Shown: positions 56,849 through 64,000 of the stretch, one piece after another
Layout: the number at the start of each line of letters is the position of its first letter
Numbering within the stretch: position 1 is the first letter of the stretch
DNA from: CAIWHR01 sp963717695
Lineage (GTDB): Bacteria > Pseudomonadota > Gammaproteobacteria > Burkholderiales > Casimicrobiaceae
Direction: 5' to 3'
Assembly (NCBI GenBank): GCA_963717695.1
Contig: CAVQWR010000004.1
Location: forward strand, 294,362-358,361
DNA: 64,000 nucleotides
The notes under the pieces: model-generated
What the model saw: the letters and a program-made list of their open reading frames with translations, nothing else
What the model was told of the DNA's origin: nothing
Database searches by the model: none
Translations under genes and position numbers: made by a program

Positions 56849-57541
56849 TCAGACCGTCAGGAAGCCCCGCACGCCGTCGGCGTCCATGTCCTTGCCAAGC
56901 CCGGCCTTGACGACCTCGCCGCGCGACAGCACGACGTAGTGGTCGGCCAGCGCCTTCGCGAAGTCGTAGTACTGCTCGACGAGCAGGATCGCGATGTCGC
57001 CGCCCGCGACCAGCTTGCGGATCGCGCGCTCGATGTCCTTGATGATCGACGGCTGGATGCCTTCGGTCGGCTCGTCGAGGATCAGGATCTTCGGGTGCAT
57101 CGCGAGCGCGCGGCCGATGGCGAGCTGCTGCTGCTGCCCGCCCGACAGGTCGCCGCCGCGGCGCGTCAGCATGTCCTTCAGCACCGGGAACATCTCGAAG
57201 ATGAACTCCGGCACGCCCGAGCCGCGCGGGCGCGTCGCGAGCCCCATGCGCAGGTTCTCGGCGACGGTCAGCCGCGGGAAGATGTCGCGCCCCTGCGGGA
57301 CGTAGCCCAGCCCCAGCGCCGCGCGCGCATACGGCGGCAGCGACGCGATGCTCTCGCCGTTCCACGCGATCGACCCCGAGCGGATCGGCAGGAGACCCAT
57401 CAGGCACTTGAGCAGCGTCGTCTTGCCCACGCCGTTGCGACCGAGGAGCGCCGTGCATCGACCCGCCGGGACTTCGAACCCAACGTCGCGCAGGATGTGG
57501 CTGCCGCCGTAGTACTGGTTGACGCGCTCGACGGTCAGCAT
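56849..57541 (-). CDS. urtE: urea ABC transporter ATP-binding protein UrtE
   Basis: A 230-residue ATPase of the branched-chain-amino-acid (LivF-like) group, the second nucleotide-binding subunit of the urea importer. The Walker A motif is GRNGVGKTT (34-42) and the signature LSGGQQQQLAIGRAL. Walker B is ILILDEPTEGIQPSI, in which EGIQPSII is typical of UrtE. MLTVERVNQYYGGSHIL is the standard N-terminus. It is the last gene of urtABCDE, starting 48 bp after urtD. Confidence 0.94.
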   Translation of the reverse strand: MLTVERVNQYYGGSHILRDVGFEVPAGRCTALLGRNGVGKTTLLKCLMGLLPIRSGSIAWNGESIASLPPYARAALGLGYVPQGRDIFPRLTVAENLRMGLATRPRGSGVPEFIFEMFPVLKDMLTRRGGDLSGGQQQQLAIGRALAMHPKILILDEPTEGIQPSIIKDIERAIRKLVAGGDIAILLVEQYYDFAKALADHYVVLSRGEVVKAGLGKDMDADGVRGFLTV

Positions 57542-57589
57542 GTCAGTCCCTCCGGGCAGCGAGCGGTGCGCGAGTGGGAATAGCCCATT

Positions 57590-58426
57590 TCAGCGCCCGA
57601 GGAACACTTCGATCACCTGCTCGTCCTTCTGCACCTTCGCCATCGAGCCTTCGGCCAGCACGTGGCCTTCGTGCAGCACGGTCACGGTGTCGGCGATCTT
57701 CGCGACGAAGTCCATGTCGTGCTCGACGACGATCAGCGTGTAGTCGCCGGCGAGCGAGAGAAAGAGTTCCGCGCTGCGCATGGTCTCGTCGTCGGACATG
57801 CCGGCGACCGGCTCGTCGAGGAGCAGGAGCTCCGGCTCCTGCATCAGCAGCATCCCGATCTCCAGCCACTGCTTCTGCCCGTGCGACAGCGTGCCGGCGA
57901 GCCGCGCAGCTTCCGGCGCGAGGTGCACGCGCGAAAGCGTCAGCTCGATCCGCTTGCGCGCCGAACGGTTCATCCGTGCGCTCAGCGTGGGCCAGACGCC
58001 CTTGTCGCATTTCATCGCCAGCTCGAGGTTCTCGAACACCGTGTGGCGCTCGAACACCGTCGGCTTCTGGAACTTGCGGCCGATGCCCGCGTCCGCGATC
58101 TCGGGCTCGGTAAGGCGGGTGAGGTCGATGGTCTGGCCGAAGTACGCCGTCCCTTCGTCGGGGCGCGTCTTGCCGGTGATGACGTCCATCATCGTCGTCT
58201 TGCCGGCGCCATTCGGACCGATCACGCAGCGAAGCTCGCCGGCGTCGACCGTCAGCGACAGATCGTTCAGCGCGCGAAAGCCGTCGAAGCTCACGCTGAT
58301 CCCGTCGAGGTAGAGGATCGTCCCGTGCGAAGTGTCGACGCCGGGCCGGACGACCCGTCCGTCGGTGATCGCACCGGTGACGCTGCCGTCGCCGGAATGC
58401 TGCGGCGCCATCGAAACGGCGCTCAT
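57590..58426 (-). CDS. urtD: urea ABC transporter ATP-binding protein UrtD
   Basis: A 278-residue LivG-like ATPase. The Walker A motif is GPNGAGKTT, the signature LSHGQKQWLEIGMLL and Walker B LLLLDEPVAGMSDDE. About 35 extra residues precede the domain, which begins ILYLDGISVSFDGFRAL. Its ATG (58426) overlaps the urtC stop (58423) in ATGA, so the two are translationally coupled. It works with UrtE to power urea uptake. Confidence 0.94.
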   Translation of the reverse strand: MSAVSMAPQHSGDGSVTGAITDGRVVRPGVDTSHGTILYLDGISVSFDGFRALNDLSLTVDAGELRCVIGPNGAGKTTMMDVITGKTRPDEGTAYFGQTIDLTRLTEPEIADAGIGRKFQKPTVFERHTVFENLELAMKCDKGVWPTLSARMNRSARKRIELTLSRVHLAPEAARLAGTLSHGQKQWLEIGMLLMQEPELLLLDEPVAGMSDDETMRSAELFLSLAGDYTLIVVEHDMDFVAKIADTVTVLHEGHVLAEGSMAKVQKDEQVIEVFLGR

Positions 58427-59543
58427 CGCTCGCGCCGCCGCCACAGTCCCGCGATGCCCTGCGGCAGGAACAGCGTGACGAGAATGAACACGAGGCCGAG
58501 CGCGAACAGCCAGAACTCCGGGAACGCCTGCGTGAACCAGCTCTTGCCGAGGTTGACGACGCCGGCGCCGATCACCGGGCCGACGAGCGTGCCGCGGCCG
58601 CCGACCGCGGCCCAGATCGCGATCTCGATCGAATTGGCCGGCGACATCTCGCTCGGGTTGATGATGCCGACCTGCGGCACGTACAGCGCGCCGGCAATGC
58701 CGCAGATGACTGCCGACACCGTCCAGATGAAGAGCTTGAAGTAGACGGGGTTGTAGCCGGAAAACATCACGCGCGTTTCGGCGTCGCGGATCGCGGTCAG
58801 CACGCGTCCGAGCTTCGAGGTCACGATGGCGCGGCCCAGCACCAGGAAGCCGAGCAGCGCGGCGCCGGTGACGATGAAGAGGGTCATCCGCGTGCCGGGC
58901 GCGGTGATCGAGATAGCCCAGGATGCGCTTGAAGTCGGTGAAGCCGTTGTTGCCGCCGAAGCCCGTGTCGTTGCGGAAGAAGAGCAGCATCGCCGCATAG
59001 GTCAGCGCCTGCGTGATGATGGAGAAATAGACGCCGCGGATGCGCGAACGGAACGCGAAGAAGCCGAACACGAAGGCGATGAGCCCGGGCACCAGCACGA
59101 CCAGCAGCGCCGCGTACCAGAAGTGGTCGGTGAAGCTCCAGTACCAGGGGTAATGCTTCCAGTCGAGGAACACCATGAAGTCGGGGAGATCGCTCTGGTA
59201 GACGCCTTCGTGGCCGATCGAGCGCATCAGGTACATGCCCATCGCGTAGCCGCCCAGCGCGAAGAAGAGTCCGTGGCCGAGCGACAGGATGCCGGTGTAG
59301 CCCCAGATCAGGTCCATCGCGAGCGCGACGATCGCGTAGCACATGATCTTGCCGAGCAGCGTCACGACGAAGTCGGAGATGTGGAGCGGGCTTGCCGCGG
59401 GCACGAGCAGGTTGCACACCGGAAACACCACGAACAGCAGCAGCGCGGCGCCGGCCCAGAAGATCCAGCCGGCGCGCGGCAGGAGGCGCGTGAACGGCGT
59501 CGGTCCCGACCGTCGGGCTGAGCGTGGTGATCGCGACGGCCAT
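58423..59543 (-). CDS. urtC: urea ABC transporter permease UrtC (two frameshifts)
   Basis: A LivM-like integral membrane subunit with about nine hydrophobic segments. The conserved DLIWGYTGILSLGHGLFFALGGYAMGMYLM and TDFKRILG are present. The frame is broken near 59502, after the first 14 codons, and near 58912. Deleting one plus-strand G at each gives VGTTPFTRLLPRAGW and GYSITAPGTRMTL, with an intact product of about 372 residues. The ATG (59543) is one base after the urtB stop and the end overlaps urtD, so it lies inside a coupled operon. The lesions are best read as sequence errors. Confidence 0.9.
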
Positions 59544-59544
59544 G

Positions 59545-61170
59545 TCAGGCTTCCGCCATCCGGCCCTTCATCGCGAAGAGGCCCTGCGGCCGCTTCTGGA
59601 TGAAGATGATGATGAACACGAGGATGGCGATCTTCGCCAGCACCGCGCCCGACCACGCCTCGAGGAACTTGTTGAAGATGCCGAGGCCCATTGCCGCGTA
59701 GACGGTACCTGCGAGCTGCCCGACGCCGCCCAGTACGACGACCATGAACGAATCGACGATGTAGCTCTGGCCGAGGTCGGGACCGACGTTGCCGATCTGC
59801 GACAGCGCGCAGCCGGCAAGACCGGCAACGCCCGATCCCAGCCCGAACGCGAGCATGTCCACGCGCACGGTCGGCACGCCGAGCGCGCTCGCCATCGCGC
59901 GGTTCTGCGTGACCGCGCGGACGAAGAGCCCGAGCCGGGTGCGGGTGAGGAGCGCGGAGACGAGCAGCAGCACGACGCCCGCGAACCCGATGATCACGAT
60001 GCGGCTGTACGGCAGCACGATGCCGGTCATGATCTCGACGCCGCCTGCCATCCACGCCGGGTTCTCGACCTGGACGTTCTGCGCGCCGAAGATCGTGCGC
60101 ACGGCCTGGATCAGGATCAGCGACAGGCCCCAGGTCGCGAGCAGCGTCTCGAGCGGGCGACCGTAGAGAAAGCGGATCACGGTGCGCTCGAGCAGCATCC
60201 CGACCGCGGCGCTCACGCCGAACGCGACCGGGAGGGCGACCACGAGGTAGAGGTCGAACGCGGCGGGGAAATGCTGGCGGAAGAGGTTCTGCACGACGTA
60301 GGTCGCGTAGGCGCCGATCATGATGAGCTCGCCGTGCGCCATGTTGATGACGCCCATCAGCCCGTAGGTGATCGCGAGGCCGAGAGCCGCGAGCAGCAGG
60401 ATCGAGCCCAGCGAGATGCCGGTGAACACCCGCGCCGCGGCGTCGCCCAGCGCGAGCCGGCGCTCGACCGCGGTCAGCGAGCGCTGCGCCTCGCCGCGGA
60501 CCTCCGCGTCCGGCTCGACGTACGCGTTGCCCTTCCGCTCGAGCACGGCAGCGAGAAGCGTTCGCGTGGCGCCGGCATCGCTTTGCGCCAGCGCGCGGAT
60601 CGCCGCGAGGCGGGTCGCCTTGTCAACGCTCGCGAGCTGGATCGACGCCTGCGTGAGCGTCAGCGACGCGAGGATTTCCGGATCGGTTTCCTTGGCGAGC
60701 GCGGCCGAGATGGCGGGCAGCATCGCGTCGTCGGCACTGCCGGAGAGCTCCTTTGCTGCACTGGCGCGCGTGGCGCGATCGGGCGAGGCAAGCTTCAGCG
60801 CGGCAATGACTGCGCCGATCGTGCGGCGCAGCCGATTGTTGACGACGACGTCGTCGAGATTTTCGGGAAGCGGCATCACCGCGGCGCCGGATGTCGGGTC
60901 CATGGCCTTGCCGTCCCTGACGACCAGCACTCGATCCTCGCCGATCGCCTTGACGTCGCCGTCAAGGAACGCCTGCAGCAGCGGTATCGCGCCGAGGTCC
61001 TTGCCGTCGACCAGGCTCGAGAGCGCGGCGTCCTTGGCGTCGGCATCGCCGAATGCGAGCGCTCGTACCGTGTCCGGCGCGACCGCGGTGGCGACGACGG
61101 GCCACCATGCCAGCGCGGCGGTGAGCAGCACCCATGCGGCGTTCCACCATCGTGCCGGTTGCTTGCTCAT
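59545..61170 (-). CDS. urtB: urea ABC transporter permease UrtB
   Basis: A 541-residue permease. A signal-like helix and a long periplasmic N-terminal domain (about 30-245), peculiar to UrtB among LivH-like proteins, come first. The membrane domain follows, with ITYGLMGVINMAHGELIMIGAYATYV and LLATWGLSLILIQAVRTIFGAQNVQV. The C-terminus FIQKRPQGLFAMKGR is typical of the family. With UrtC it forms the urea channel. It follows urtA after 182 bp, a spacer with no recognised signal. Confidence 0.94.
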   Translation of the reverse strand: MSKQPARWWNAAWVLLTAALAWWPVVATAVAPDTVRALAFGDADAKDAALSSLVDGKDLGAIPLLQAFLDGDVKAIGEDRVLVVRDGKAMDPTSGAAVMPLPENLDDVVVNNRLRRTIGAVIAALKLASPDRATRASAAKELSGSADDAMLPAISAALAKETDPEILASLTLTQASIQLASVDKATRLAAIRALAQSDAGATRTLLAAVLERKGNAYVEPDAEVRGEAQRSLTAVERRLALGDAAARVFTGISLGSILLLAALGLAITYGLMGVINMAHGELIMIGAYATYVVQNLFRQHFPAAFDLYLVVALPVAFGVSAAVGMLLERTVIRFLYGRPLETLLATWGLSLILIQAVRTIFGAQNVQVENPAWMAGGVEIMTGIVLPYSRIVIIGFAGVVLLLVSALLTRTRLGLFVRAVTQNRAMASALGVPTVRVDMLAFGLGSGVAGLAGCALSQIGNVGPDLGQSYIVDSFMVVVLGGVGQLAGTVYAAMGLGIFNKFLEAWSGAVLAKIAILVFIIIFIQKRPQGLFAMKGRMAEA

Positions 61171-61352
61171 TTCCTTGCGCTTTTCCGTTCAGAGGCCGAG
61201 CTCTGCGGCCGTGAAATGCCGGATCGGTTGCCGGCGTGCCGACGAATGATCGGCTGCCGACATCGCCCGCGGCCCGGCGAATGGCGGACGCCGGTGCGAA
61301 GCGTTCATCCCGGGCGCGCGGCCCGACGGCACCGCGCGCCCGAAGAACTGCA

Positions 61353-62615
61353 TCACTTCTTTTCCGGCTCGTCCTTCTTGTCCTTGTCTTCAGGAATGTA
61401 CGGGCTCCACGGTGTTGCGCGGATCGGGCCCTTGGTCTTCCAGACGACGTTGAACTGGCCGTCCTTCTGCACTTCGCCGATGAAGACGGGCTTCCAGAGA
61501 TGGTGGTTCTTCTCGTCCATCTTGATCTCGAAGCCGTCCGGCGCATTGAACTTCTGTCCGCCGACCGCGGCGATCACCTTGTTGACGTCGGTCGTCTTGG
61601 CCTTCTCGACCGCCTGCGCCCACATGTGGATGCCGATGTACGCGGCTTCCATCGGGTCGTTGGTCAGCGGCTGGTCGGCGTTCGGAAGCTTCTTCGCCTT
61701 CGCGTAGGCGGCCCACGCCGCCTTGAACTTGTCGTTCGCCGGGTTCTTGAGCGACATGAAGTAGTTCCACGCCGCGAGATGGCCGACCAGCGGGTTGGTG
61801 TCGACGCCGCGCAGCTCTTCCTCACCCACCGAGAACGCGATGACCGGGACGTCGGTCGCCTTGAGGCCCGCGTTGCCGAGCTCCTTGTAGAACGGCACGT
61901 TGGAGTCGCCGTTGATCGTCGACACCACCGCCGTCTTGCCGCCGGTGGCGAACTTCTTGATATCGGCGACGATCGTCTGGTAATCGGAGTGCCCGAACGG
62001 CGTGTACGTCTCCATGATGTCCTTGTCGGCGACCCCCTTCGAGTGGAGGAACGAACGCAGGATCTTGTTGGTCGTGCGCGGGTATACGTAGTCGGTGCCG
62101 AGCAGCACGAAGCGCTTGGCGCCGCCGCCGTCCTTGCTCATCAGGTACTCGACCGCCGGAATCGCCTGCTGGTTCGGTGCGGCACCCGTGTAGAACACGT
62201 TCTTGGAGAGCTCCTCGCCCTCGTACTGCACCGGGTAGAACAGGAGCCCGTTGAGCTCCTCGAAGACCGGCAGCACCGACTTGCGCGACACCGACGTCCA
62301 GCAGCCGAACACGACGGCGACCTTGTCCTGCGTCAGCAGCTGCCGCGCCTTTTCGGCGAACAGCGGCCAGTTCGACGCCGGATCGACGACGACCGCCTCG
62401 AGCTTCTTGCCCAGCACGCCGCCCTTGGCGTTGATCTCGTCGATCGTCATCAGCGTCACGTCCTTCAGCACCGTTTCGCTGATCGCCATCGTGCCGGACA
62501 GCGAGTGCAGCACGCCGACCTTGATCGTGTCGGCCGCATGGGCGCCGACCGAGAAGCCGGCCGCGGCGAGCGCCGAAGCAATCATCGCGTGCTTCAGGAA
62601 ATTTCTGCGTTTCAT
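61353..62615 (-). CDS. urtA: urea ABC transporter substrate-binding protein UrtA
   Basis: A 420-residue periplasmic binding protein of the Leu/Ile/Val-binding type that captures urea. The N-terminus KRRNFLKHAMIAS is a twin-arginine signal peptide ending near residue 30 (AHAADTIKVGVLHSLSGTMA). FGCWTSVSRKSVLPVFEE, LLFYPVQYEGEE and GSDYVYP-like GTDYVYPRTTN are UrtA-specific segments. Start: ATG 62615. It begins the urtABCDE operon downstream of the ureFG genes. A sigma-54-like promoter at 62742-62758 lies 127 bp upstream and suggests control by nitrogen availability. Confidence 0.95.
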   Translation of the reverse strand: MKRRNFLKHAMIASALAAAGFSVGAHAADTIKVGVLHSLSGTMAISETVLKDVTLMTIDEINAKGGVLGKKLEAVVVDPASNWPLFAEKARQLLTQDKVAVVFGCWTSVSRKSVLPVFEELNGLLFYPVQYEGEELSKNVFYTGAAPNQQAIPAVEYLMSKDGGGAKRFVLLGTDYVYPRTTNKILRSFLHSKGVADKDIMETYTPFGHSDYQTIVADIKKFATGGKTAVVSTINGDSNVPFYKELGNAGLKATDVPVIAFSVGEEELRGVDTNPLVGHLAAWNYFMSLKNPANDKFKAAWAAYAKAKKLPNADQPLTNDPMEAAYIGIHMWAQAVEKAKTTDVNKVIAAVGGQKFNAPDGFEIKMDEKNHHLWKPVFIGEVQKDGQFNVVWKTKGPIRATPWSPYIPEDKDKKDEPEKK

Positions 62616-62741
62616 TGAGGGTCCCCGAAAGATTGGATAGGAAGTAGGTGAAGCGCGCTGCTGCAACAGGAAACGAACGCGAGGGTCCGTGCGCCAATCT
62701 GGTGTTGCCTCCCGCGACGCACGGCGATCTCCGTATTGCAT

Positions 62742-62758
62742 TGCACAACGCGTGCCAA
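62742..62758 (-). promoter_or_regulatory. sigma-54 (RpoN) promoter candidate for urtA
   Basis: On the minus strand the sequence is TTGGCACGCGTTGTGCA. It matches TTGGCACG of the -24 element exactly, and GG (62756-62755) is separated by ten bases from GC (62744-62743) of the -12 element, the spacing sigma-54 requires; only the -12 T differs (GTGCA for TTGCA). The start site would be near 62731, giving a leader of about 115 nt. I did not find a clear NtrC site upstream. Confidence 0.6.
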
Positions 62759-62853
62759 GTTCGGCGCGAATGACTAGTGCGCGGATTCGATGGGACAAAT
62801 CGTCGCGGCGCTTCGGATGCGCGCGCGGGACGCACGGATGCAAATCACCAGAT

Positions 62854-62880
62854 CGGTGCGGACGCAACGGCGTCGCACCG
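62854..62880 (-). other. GC-rich hairpin downstream of ureG
   Basis: CGGTGCGGACGC (62854-62865) pairs with GCGTCGCACCG (62870-62880) around an AACG loop, an 11-bp stem with one bulged G. It lies 32 bp after the ureG stop. There is no T tract on either strand, so it may slow or partly stop transcription, or protect the RNA end. The bulged G may be one of the extra Gs noted elsewhere. Confidence 0.45.
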
Positions 62881-62912
62881 AATTGGCAATGCGGGCGCGA
62901 GCAGCGCCGGGG

Positions 62913-63560
62913 CTACGTGGGATTTGCCGCGTGCGCGGCGGGTGCGAGCAGGCCGGAGGACTCGATGAACCGAATCACCGTATTCAGCCCCTCACCGGTC
63001 TTGAGGTTGGTGAAGACGAACGGGCGCTCGCCACGCATCTCTTTCGCGTCGCGATCCATCACCTCGAGCGATGCGCCGACATGGGGCGCGAGGTCGATCT
63101 TGTTGATCACGAGGAGGTCCGAGCGCGTGATCCCGGGACCGCCCTTGCGCGGAATCTTGTCGCCGGCGGCGACGTCGATCACGTAGAGCGTGAGATCGGA
63201 GAGCTCGGGCGAGAACGTCGCGGCGAGGTTGTCGCCACCACTTTCGACGAAGACGACGTCGAGGTCGGGAAAGCGGGTGCAGAGCCGGTCCACCGCTTCG
63301 AGGTTGATCGATGCGTCCTCGCGGATCGCCGTGTGCGGACAGCCGCCGGTCTCGACGCCGATGATCCGATCGGCGGGCAGCGCCTCGTTCCTGACCAGGA
63401 ACTGCGCATCCTCGGCCGTGTAGATGTCGTTGGTGACGACGGCGATCTCGTAACGATCGCGCAACGCGAGGCAGAGCGCCAGCGTCAGCGCCGTCTTGCC
63501 CGAGCCGACCGGGCCGCCGATCCCCACGCGGAGAGGCGTGTTGCCGTGGATCGCGTTCAT
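62913..63560 (-). CDS. ureG: urease accessory GTPase UreG
   Basis: A SIMIBI-class GTPase delivering nickel to apo-urease with UreF, UreD and UreE. The 215-residue protein has the P-loop GGPVGSGKT (15-23), the metal-binding CPH (Cys74-His76) in ETGGCPHTAIREDAS, the FVESGGDNLAATFSPELSD switch and the NKID GTP-specificity motif. Start: ATG 63560, two bases after the ureF stop. The urease structural genes should lie further upstream on this strand, beyond the window. Confidence 0.95.
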   Translation of the reverse strand: MNAIHGNTPLRVGIGGPVGSGKTALTLALCLALRDRYEIAVVTNDIYTAEDAQFLVRNEALPADRIIGVETGGCPHTAIREDASINLEAVDRLCTRFPDLDVVFVESGGDNLAATFSPELSDLTLYVIDVAAGDKIPRKGGPGITRSDLLVINKIDLAPHVGASLEVMDRDAKEMRGERPFVFTNLKTGEGLNTVIRFIESSGLLAPAAHAANPT

Positions 63561-63562
63561 CG

Positions 63563-64000
63563 TCAGGAGCGGAAAAGCCTCGAGTACTGCGTTTCGTGAA
63601 ATGCCGATGCAAGGGCGAGTCCCGGCGTGAAGCTCGCGACGTCGTCGTCGGGGACGATCTGCGCGTGCTCTACCGCAGGCGCTATGCGCTCGCCGAGCTG
63701 CGCGAGCAGGCGCTGGCCCGCCACCTGGCCCAGCGGGATCGTCTTGATGGCGGCCAGCACCTGATTGTCGAGCCACGACCACAGGTACGCGGCGATGACG
63801 GCGACGGCAGGAAGATCGACGCGACGCGCGGCGAGCGCGAATGCGGCGGGGAGCGTGATCGGCGCGCAGAGCGTGACAAGCTCCGCCGCGTCGGCGTCGA
63901 GCCATCGCAGGTCACGCGCGAGCGACACCAGCGAGGCGCCCATCTGCTCGGTCTCGGCGCGCAGTTCGCGCGTCTCGCGCGACGCGCGAAACCAGGCATT
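63563..64000 (-). CDS. ureF: urease accessory protein UreF (C-terminal part)
   Basis: The final 145 codons of UreF; the N-terminus is beyond the right edge. The frame is open to the last base. It begins in the conserved AWFRASRETRELRAETEQMG segment and contains WSWLDNQVLAAIKTIPLGQVAGQRLL, a hallmark of the helical UreF fold, ending in FHETQYSRLFRS. UreF bridges UreG and UreD on apo-urease. ureG follows two bases after its stop. Confidence 0.93.
   Translation of the reverse strand, partial: NAWFRASRETRELRAETEQMGASLVSLARDLRWLDADAAELVTLCAPITLPAAFALAARRVDLPAVAVIAAYLWSWLDNQVLAAIKTIPLGQVAGQRLLAQLGERIAPAVEHAQIVPDDDVASFTPGLALASAFHETQYSRLFRS

Noticed and set aside
62771..62792. GCGC-N-GTGC-type repeat upstream of the sigma-54 motif considered as an NtrC site
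   Set aside because: The half-sites are GCGC and GTGC with a nine-base gap, not the GCAC-N7-GTGC of NtrC; the match is too poor.

Overview
The window looks like a chromosomal segment of a high-GC betaproteobacterium (Burkholderiales/Nitrosomonadales type; I cannot fix the genus). The main evidence is gene order. It contains xseB-ispA-dxs-folE2, then mutL-miaA-leuC-(entericidin)-leuD-leuB-asd-fimV-truA-trpF-trpB-trpA-accD-folC-dedD-cvpA-purF, a run typical of that class. There are no phage genes, transposases, rRNA genes or CRISPR arrays; one tRNA-Arg(CCG) is present.

Layout. 0-2.4 kb (minus strand): a sulfide-oxidising flavocytochrome c set (small cytochrome, flavoprotein, second cytochrome). 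2.7-10.1 kb: an RNA-type metallo-beta-lactamase, isocitrate lyase, a K+-channel-like protein, a serine carboxypeptidase, ThpR and a 3-mercaptopyruvate sulfurtransferase. 10.2-22.1 kb: a catabolic accessory region with a peptide-binding protein, an M14 carboxypeptidase, a 4-hydroxyproline-type epimerase, a D-amino-acid/hydroxyproline oxidase, a proline iminopeptidase, a DHDPS-family lyase and a Rieske oxygenase. It is interrupted at 17.5-20 kb by a visibly less GC-rich stretch with an ATP-grasp protein and a CPBP-like membrane protein. 22.4-46.8 kb: almost continuous housekeeping genes for isoprenoids, folate, mismatch repair, tRNA modification, leucine, aspartate family, pilus hub/FimV, tryptophan, fatty acid and purine synthesis. 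46.9-48 kb: a membrane-anchored tri-haem cytochrome c. 48.4-54 kb: a SARP-like (BTAD) regulator, a LuxR-type regulator and a large secreted protein with Calx-beta, Ig-like and dockerin-like modules; two of the gene starts carry the same tandem 11-bp-spaced repeat. 54-56.7 kb: a PilZ-like protein of unknown role and a FABP/nitrobindin-like protein. 56.8-64 kb (minus strand): the urea ABC transporter urtABCDE with ureG and ureF, preceded by a sigma-54-like promoter.

How they work together. The urt/ure block imports urea and matures urease, and its promoter points to nitrogen control. The 10-21 kb genes plausibly release and degrade proline- and hydroxyproline-containing peptides. The 48-54 kb block looks like a small self-contained regulon controlling one exported protein.

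Sequence quality. At least ten genes, most of them housekeeping or essential, are broken by single-base frameshifts. I count about 22. Every one is a net +1 and every one can be repaired by deleting one G on the plus strand, whichever strand the gene is on. This points to an error process in the assembly, not to pseudogenes. I therefore annotate these as full genes and list the break points.
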